A DNA stretch of 64,000 bases from Ailurus styani (taxonomy: Eukaryota; Chordata; Mammalia; Carnivora; Ailuridae): NCBI GenBank assembly GCA_002007465.1, contig LNAC01000163.1, positions 1,206,592-1,270,591 of the forward strand, read 5' to 3'. The translations under genes and the position numbers were made by a program. Below are positions 58,507 through 64,000 of this stretch, piece by piece (the stretch's first letter is position 1; each line of letters opens with the position of its first letter). Under the pieces are notes generated by a model. It ran no database searches. It worked only from the letters and a program-made list of their open reading frames with translations, and was not told where the DNA came from.

Positions 58507-59075
58507 AATTTCCACACATAAGTGAAGTCATATGGTATTTGTCTTTCTCTGACCAACTTATTTCACCTAGAAAAATACCCTCTAGGTTTATCCATGTTGC
58601 CACGGATGACAAGATCTCATTTTTTTTATGGCCGATTCCATTGCGTATATATACCACACCTTCTTTATCCGTTCATCCATCAGAGGACCCTTGGATTGCA
58701 TAGGAAATATTGTCAATAAGATTATAATGATATGGGCGCCTGGGTGGCTCAATGGGTTAAAGCCTTTGCCTTCGACTCGGGTCATGATCTCAGGGTCCTG
58801 GGATCGAGGCCCGCATCGGGCTCTCTGCTCAGCGGGGAGCCTGCTTCCTCCTCTTTCTCTGCCTGCCTCTCTGCCTACTTATGATCTCTCTCTCTCTGTC
58901 AAATAAATAAATAAATAAAATCTTAAAAAAAAAGATTATAATAATATTTGGAGACAGATGACAACTATACTTACCATGATGAGTACTGTGTAATGTATAG
59001 AATTGTTGAATCAATTGTTGTATACTTGAAGCTAGTATAACACTGTATGTTAATTATACTTCAATTAAAAAAAAT
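58507..59075 (+). mobile_element. L1 3' fragment with inverted 5' part, split by a SINE
   Basis: 58507-58700 is L1 ORF2/3' text in reverse (cacataagtgaagtcatatg; gtctttctctgaccaactta; ccttctttatccgttcatcc). After the SINE, 58950-59075 is the sense L1 3' end (accatgatgagtactgtgta; agtataacactgtatgttaa; ttatacttcaattaaaaaa) with a poly-A. Opposite orientations of neighbouring L1 parts suggest a 5' inversion by twin priming. Two independent fragments are the alternative. Confidence 0.65.
58734..58932 (+). mobile_element. Can-SINE, mustelid-type
   Basis: gggcgcctgggtggctcaat, gcctgcctctctgcctac, tail aaataaataaataaataaaa. Duplication agattataatgatat (58719-58733) versus agattataataatat (58933-58947). 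Confidence 0.95.
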
Positions 59076-59097
59076 AGGCTAGAAATATTAGCCACCT

Positions 59098-59443
59098 GTC
59101 ATGGCTAATATTATATGTCAACTTGGCTAGGTTGAGATACCCAGTACCAGTCAAGATACTGCTGTGAAATATTTTAAGAAATGATTAACATTTAAACCTT
59201 GAGTCAAGCAGATTACCCTTCATAATATAGGTGGGCCCCATCCAATCAGCTGAAAGCCTTAAAAGAAAAGACAGATTCCTCAAAAAGGAAGGAATTCAGC
59301 CTCCTGACTATCTTCACTCTCAAGACTACAACACCAATTTTTTCCCTGGCTCTTCAGCTTGCCAGCCTGCCAGCAGATTTTGGAATTGCCACCCCTCACA
59401 ATCTTGTCAGCCAATTCATAAGAATGAATCTCTTTTAAGGTGG

Positions 59444-59492
<49 letters not shown>

Positions 59493-59535
59493 TTCACATC
59501 CTATTGGTACTATTTCTCTGGAGAATGCTAATACA
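59098..59535 (+). mobile_element. Solo LTR-like element, sister of 39036-39499
   Basis: ggctaatattatatgtcaac, ttggctaggttgagataccc, taggtgggccccatccaatc, ending cctattggtactatttctct, ggagaatgctaatacac. It is more diverged than its sister and carries a tetranucleotide expansion before the end. Confidence 0.65.
59443..59493. repeat. (TAGA)n microsatellite
   Basis: About 12 uninterrupted TAGA units; they replace the short tatata-type stretch of the host LTR. Probably length-variable. Confidence 0.97.
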
Positions 59536-59579
59536 CTACCCTCCCTCATAGTAGTATTATAATAATCTGGCTCTGAAAT

Positions 59580-61640
59580 TTACTTTGACTTGACATTAAT
59601 ATAGTCACTTCAGTTTTCTTGTGATTATTGTTAGTGTGTTTCTTATTTTCCATCCTCTTACTTTTAATCCATTTGTACATTTAATGTAGGTAACATATAG
59701 TCGAGTTTTGCTTTTTATCCTGACAATTTCTGCACCTAAATGGGATGTTTAAAATATTCCTTGTTTAGTTCCACACTTACATTGGTATTATTGGTATCAT
59801 TGGTATTATTTTCCTTCTACCTGAAAGACTTCCTTTCATAATCTTATAGTACAATAGTCTTCTTCATTTATGAAAGATATTTATACTGGGTATAGAATTC
59901 TAGGTTGGCAGGGCTTTTTTAAAGATGTTACTCCACTGTCCTCATTTGCATCACTTCTAACGTGAAATCTCCCAAAATCCTTATCCATGTTCCGCAATAC
60001 ATAATGTATCTTGTTCTCTGGCTGCTCTTAAGATTTTTCTCTGTCACTGGTTTTGAGAAATTTATTTATGATGTATTTTGGCATACTTACTTCACATTTC
60101 TTGTGCTTGGGGTTCATTGAGCTTCTTGCATCTGTGGAATCATCCAATTGGAAATTCTTCAGCCTTTATTTTTTCAAATATTTTTCTGCCTCTCCCTTTT
60201 TAAGAAGTCTAATTGCATACATGGTAGGTCACTTAAAGTAGTCACAGCTCACTAATGCAGTCTTAATTTATTATTATTTTATTATTATTTATTCCTTTTC
60301 CCCCTCTGTGTTTCATTTTAGATATTTTGTACTTTTATGTCTTGAAATTCACTAATCTTTTTATTTGCCATGTCCAATCTGTCATTAATTCCGTCCAGTA
60401 TACTTTTCATCTCAGGCGTTGTAGCTTCCATCAGTAGAAGTTCATTTTGGATCCTTAAAAATATATTTAATATCTCTCCTTAAAACATATTCAATCTTTC
60501 CTTTATTTTATGAACATATAAGGTGCAGTTACAATAACTGTGTCACTGTTAAGCTCTGCTAATTCTAATACCTGGGTCAGTTCCTGGACAGTTTTAATAT
60601 AGAGATTTTTCTCCTTTTTATGAATTGTACTTTCTTGTTATATGACTGATAATTTGTTATTGGATGCCAGACTTTTTGAATTTTATCTCGTCTGTTACTA
60701 GATTTCTTTCTTATGTCAGTAAATACCCTTGAACTTTGTGCCAGAATGCACGGTTTGATTTTTTGGGGCCTTGCTTTTAACATTTGTTGGGCAGAATCAG
60801 AGCAGCATTTAGTCTAGGGTTAATGATTCCACACTACTGGGGAAAGACCTTTCTGAATGCTCTTTCCAATGCTCATGAAATATGAAGTTTCCAGTCTGTC
60901 TAGTGGGAACAAGCACTATTTCTGGTCCTGTGTGATAGCCAGCTACTATTCCCTCCAATCCATTCAGATTTTTCTTTCTCCTGTGCCTCAGTGGTTTCTT
61001 CATATGCATATGTTAATTAGTACTCAGCTAAATACCCAAGGGGGAATCTCTGCAGATCTCCAGAGTTCTCTGTGCCTTCCCCTCCTCTCTAATACTCTGT
61101 CCCATGAATCCCAGCTACCTTGATCTCTCCAGACTCTCAATTTTGTCTTTTGGACTCAAGAAGTTTCCTGGGATAGGGGCACCTGGGTGGCTCAGTTGCT
61201 TAAGCATCATCAGACTCTTGGTTTTGTCTTAGGTCGTGATCTCATGGGTCATGAGATCAGCCCCACATCAAGCCCTGCCTTGGGTTCTGCACTTAGCAGG
61301 TAGTGTGCATGAGATTCTCTCTCTCTGCCCTCCCCCCACTTGCATTTGCTGTCTCTCTCTCACTCTCTCTCAAATAAATAAATAAATCTTTAAAAAAAAA
61401 AAAGGTCTCCTGGGGTAGACCTAGATTTCCCCCTCCCTATATCATGGCACGGAAATGTTCTCAAGTCAGTAAAATGGAAAAATTGTAGCACTCACCTCAG
61501 TTGTTTCCCATCTCTCAGAGATATCGCTCTCCATTGCTTCATGTCTTCAGACCTGTTCATATGCTGTGGTATTTTTTAGTTATTTCAGACAGAAGGGTAA
61601 ATCATCCCTTGGTAGTCCATCTTAGCCAGAAGAAGTCCAG
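59580..61640 (-). mobile_element. Ancient L1 (L1M-like) 5' region, antisense, split by a SINE
   Basis: A long match in remembered order to the reverse of an old L1 5' region: gggtatagaattctaggttg, agatgttactccactgtcct, tcttgtgcttggggttcatt, gagcttcttgcatctgtgg, tattggatgccagacttttt, ggggccttgcttttaacatt, gcagcatttagtctagggtt, and after the SINE ccatcttagccagaagaagt as the element start. Non-coding throughout. The exact family is not assigned. Confidence 0.55.
61176..61402 (+). mobile_element. Can-SINE, older copy
   Basis: Head ggggcacctgggtggctcag, tail (aata)n ctttaaaa. Duplication tttcctgggata (61164-61175) versus tctcctggggta (61405-61416), two differences. Confidence 0.9.
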
Positions 61641-61735
61641 TGTTACAAGAAATTTAATAAGATAATGAAAGAAGAGTGCTTGGAAAGAATTCAATGAATG
61701 TTAGCTATTATTATTATTATTATTAGCACTAGAGT
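61641..61735 (+). mobile_element. MIR/L2-type 3' end with (ATT)n
   Basis: agagtgcttggaaagaattc, aatgaatgttagctattatt then five further ATT units, the usual ending of a MIR copy. Confidence 0.5.
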
Positions 61736-61809
61736 TTTAAGCCATTTAGATTTTTAGGCACTTTTAGGCAAATCTCATTGTATGATCTAAGTTTTCATAA
61801 ATATGAGGA

Positions 61810-62065
61810 AAGTGTGGAACAATGAAAATATTAACAGCAATAATAATTGAGCACTTAAGTGCTTTAAATTAATTGTCTATTTAATTTCAGTTTAACACTA
61901 TAAAGTAAGGTGATATTATCAGTATTTTATAGATGAAGAATCTCAGGTCCAGAGAGGTTAAATAAATTGTTCAAGGTTAAATAGCTCCCAAGTGGTAAGT
62001 AGAGAACAGAGCCAAGTTGTATCTAACCCCAGAGCCCAAACTCTTAACTGTCCTACATCACTGCC
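61810..62065 (-). mobile_element. MIR SINE, antisense, nearly complete
   Basis: attgagcacttaagtgcttt, tattttatagatgaagaatc, tcaggtccagagaggttaaa, gagcccaaactcttaactgt follow the reverse MIR consensus. Confidence 0.8.
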
Positions 62066-62090
62066 AGATCACTTCTAAGCAACTGTGAAA

Positions 62091-62164
62091 AAATTCTTGT
62101 GTCATAAACCCAAAGACTTTGCAAAAGAAATTCTTGTGTCATAGACCCAAAGACTTTGCAAAAG
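62091..62164. repeat. 37-base tandem duplication
   Basis: Unit 62091-62127 is repeated at 62128-62164 with one difference (cataaacc versus catagacc). Each unit starts aaattcttgtgtcat and ends gactttgcaaaag. Confidence 0.95.
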
Positions 62165-62809
62165 AATTAATAAAAATATCTCTTAGTGTTAGCATGGGTT
62201 TTTCTGTTAATATCAGAAAGTCATTTCCATAGGTAGACAGTATCTTATAAAAGTATGGGTTCCAATGTGACATTTTTGAGCTTTAAGTCTTGCCATAAAA
62301 TAGAAAATTTAATGATGGTGTTTACTCTTCTCAGAGCAAAGGAGATTTGCTGATAAGATGGTTAGCACATCAGTGGATAATAGGAGCTCCAGCTTCAGTC
62401 GTGCAAAATACAAAGGTAGTAAGAATGATTTCATGTTAACTGCAAAAGAGCAAGATTAGGACTAAGGGGCAAAGGCTAGGTGTGCCATCACTGTGCCAAA
62501 TAAGTCACCACATGTTTCTCCAGCTGATATGGTAGTTATTATAAAATATTGTTTCCACAGATACACCATACAAAAAATTAAACAAGACATTCTATGAATT
62601 TATCTAAGTTCAGACAGATTTTGTCACACGCAAATGTAAGATTTTTTTAAGCTTGTGCTTAATTCTAAAATAGTATAAATATTTAATAGTTATTTTAATA
62701 CAGAAAATTTTAAAGAAAAAAGGTCACCATAATTCTGTCTGGTCAACTTTAAAAAAAAAACTAATCTAGATATGTGGGCAAAATATTCAAGCAATAAAGA
62801 AAAGTTTTA
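62165..62809. other. AT-rich single-copy DNA
   Basis: No gene or nameable repeat. Confidence 0.4.
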
Positions 62810-62821
62810 AAAAATTAAGCA

Positions 62822-63012
62822 GGAGCACCTGGATGGCTCAGTCATTTTTGAGCATCTGGCTCTAGATTTCAGCTCAGGGTCCTAGGATTGAGCCCCACAC
62901 TGGGCTCCATGCTTGGTGGGAGTCTGCTTTGAGGATTCTCTCTCTTTCTGTCCCTCCCCCTGCTCCTGCTCTCTCTCTCTCTCTCTCTTTTTCAAATAAG
63001 TAAATCTTTTTT
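62822..63012 (+). mobile_element. Can-SINE, older copy
   Basis: Head ggagcacctggatggctcag; the ggtcatgat segment is deleted; tail aaataagtaaatctttttt. Duplication aaaaattaagca at 62810-62821 and 63013-63024. Confidence 0.9.
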
Positions 63013-63189
63013 AAAAATTAAGCATTTATCCTCTGTTCTTCTCATCCTCTCACTCCTACCCCTTTGGTTCTTCTTCCCAAATGTAATTATGATTAATTTT
63101 TGTGATGTTCACCTTCTGAAAAAAAGAGAAAGATACATAGGTATATAGAAATTTTCTTTTTAAAAACCTAAACAATACTTGGACAAGTT

Positions 63190-63350
63190 TTTAGTAGCCA
63201 CAACTTGATGGGCAGAAGAGTGCTCCTGGGCACCTAGTGGATAGAGGCCAGGGATGCTGCTAAACATCCTAAGCTGCACAGGACAGCCCCCACAGCAAGT
63301 CGTTATGACCCCAAAATGAATTGTACTGAGATCGAAAAGGTCTTGCTTAG
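63190..63350 (+). mobile_element. MER20-like hAT DNA transposon remnant
   Basis: gcacctagtggatagaggcc, agggatgctgctaaacatcc, gcacaggacagcccccacag follow the right two-thirds of a MER20-type element. Non-coding. Confidence 0.75.
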
Positions 63351-63352
63351 AC

Positions 63353-63479
63353 CAGTACTTCTCAACCCTGGCTGCACATTAGAATTACCTAGAGAACTTT
63401 TTAAATGGCAATATTGCCTGGACCTCCCCCCAACCAAAACTTTGGATCTGAGTGGCCTGAAGTAGACATTGGCATATTG

Positions 63480-63533
<54 letters not shown>

Positions 63534-63626
63534 ATTCATTCATTCATTCATTCATTTATGTATTTGTATCTATCAGTTCCACAGGTGATGTGCATGTTGC
63601 TGCACAATCAGAATTGTGAACCACTG
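63353..63626 (+). mobile_element. MER5A-like hAT DNA transposon remnant with inserted microsatellite
   Basis: Left end cagtacttctcaaccctgg, then ctgcacattagaattaccta; right end ttgtgaaccactg. The ends are the inverted repeats. The middle is replaced by a long TG and ATTC repeat. Non-coding. Confidence 0.8.
63482..63560. repeat. (TG)n followed by (ATTC)n microsatellite
   Basis: About 24 TG units (63482-63529), then about five ATTC units (63534-63557). Confidence 0.97.
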
Positions 63627-64000
63627 CTCTAGAAGAAGCTAACAAGCTTACATAAAGAAACGGAAAAGATAGTTGCAGTGAGAGAAAATCCTTATTGGGA
63701 TTTTTGCCAGAATTCCTGCACTCCCCCCCCCTCCTCTCCAGTTGTGCCAGGAGAGTCTTTTGTCAGAGATCTCATTAGAATTTGTTCTTTGTTAATAGCA
63801 TTTGCCCAAATGGTGTGTTTACTAATGAGAATAAATCTCATTTAAATTAGACTCAAAAAACTCAAAATAGTCACCCCTCACAATACTGTGTATATGGTTT
63901 TACCTAAACTCCTTCCAATGAACAGCCATATGGTTATTTTTTTTTCTGTATCCCCAAAATGCCTTGTTTACCTCTCTTACCTTGGATCTGCAGTGTTGCT
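63627..64000. other. Single-copy DNA to window end
   Basis: No gene. A C-homopolymer (63724-63731) and AT-rich sequence. Confidence 0.4.

Overview
This window looks like gene-poor nuclear DNA from a caniform carnivore, most probably a mustelid (mink, ferret, marten or badger type). The main reason is 31 recognisable copies of the carnivore tRNA-Lys-derived SINE (Can-SINE/SINEC). Many of them have the mustelid-like body (cgcctgggtggctcag, cttcggctcaggtcatgat, gcctgcctctctgcctac) and an (A/T)-rich tail with AATAAA. Each full copy carries a tRNA-type internal pol III promoter: an A-box-like tggctcagt block near the start and a degraded B box near gggatcgag. The other repeats are ordinary for a placental mammal: L1 of several ages, L2, MIR, MLT1-like and ERVL-like LTRs, and small hAT (MER5A/MER20-like) remnants.

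I found no intact protein-coding gene, rRNA, functional tRNA or CRISPR array. The open reading frames are short. Many are reverse-strand remnants of L1 ORF2, readings of the opposite strand of an L1, or SINE readings. The one clear gene-derived sequence is a processed pseudogene of ribosomal protein L34 (about 16333-16767), disabled by a stop, a frameshift and loss of its normal stop codon. A second segment (about 22830-23765) looks like an old unassigned retrocopy.

Layout. 1-1.4 kb: plain AT-rich DNA. 1.4-7.8 kb: an old antisense L1 split by a SINE and by a younger L1 with an inverted 5' end. 7.8-14.4 kb: single-copy DNA, an old sense L1 5'-like block and SINEs. 14.4-16.2 kb: antisense L1, followed by the RPL34 pseudogene. 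17-29 kb: single-copy DNA with SINEs, MLT1-like LTRs, MIR and a tRNA-Lys-like short SINE. 29.1-29.8 kb: young truncated antisense L1. 30-46 kb: single-copy DNA with SINEs, LTRs, microsatellites and a local template-switch-like duplication (31.6-32.5 kb). 46.6-50 kb: five antisense SINEs in 3.3 kb. 50-56 kb: L2 and MLT1 remnants. 56.9-61.6 kb: sense and antisense L1 pieces, nested SINEs and an LTR with a tetranucleotide expansion. 62-64 kb: a short tandem duplication and two adjacent hAT remnants.

No genes work together here, and I see no sign of an undescribed biological system. The sequence records layered retrotransposition and small rearrangements. Repeat family names come from remembered consensus features, not from a database search, so subfamily names are deliberately loose.
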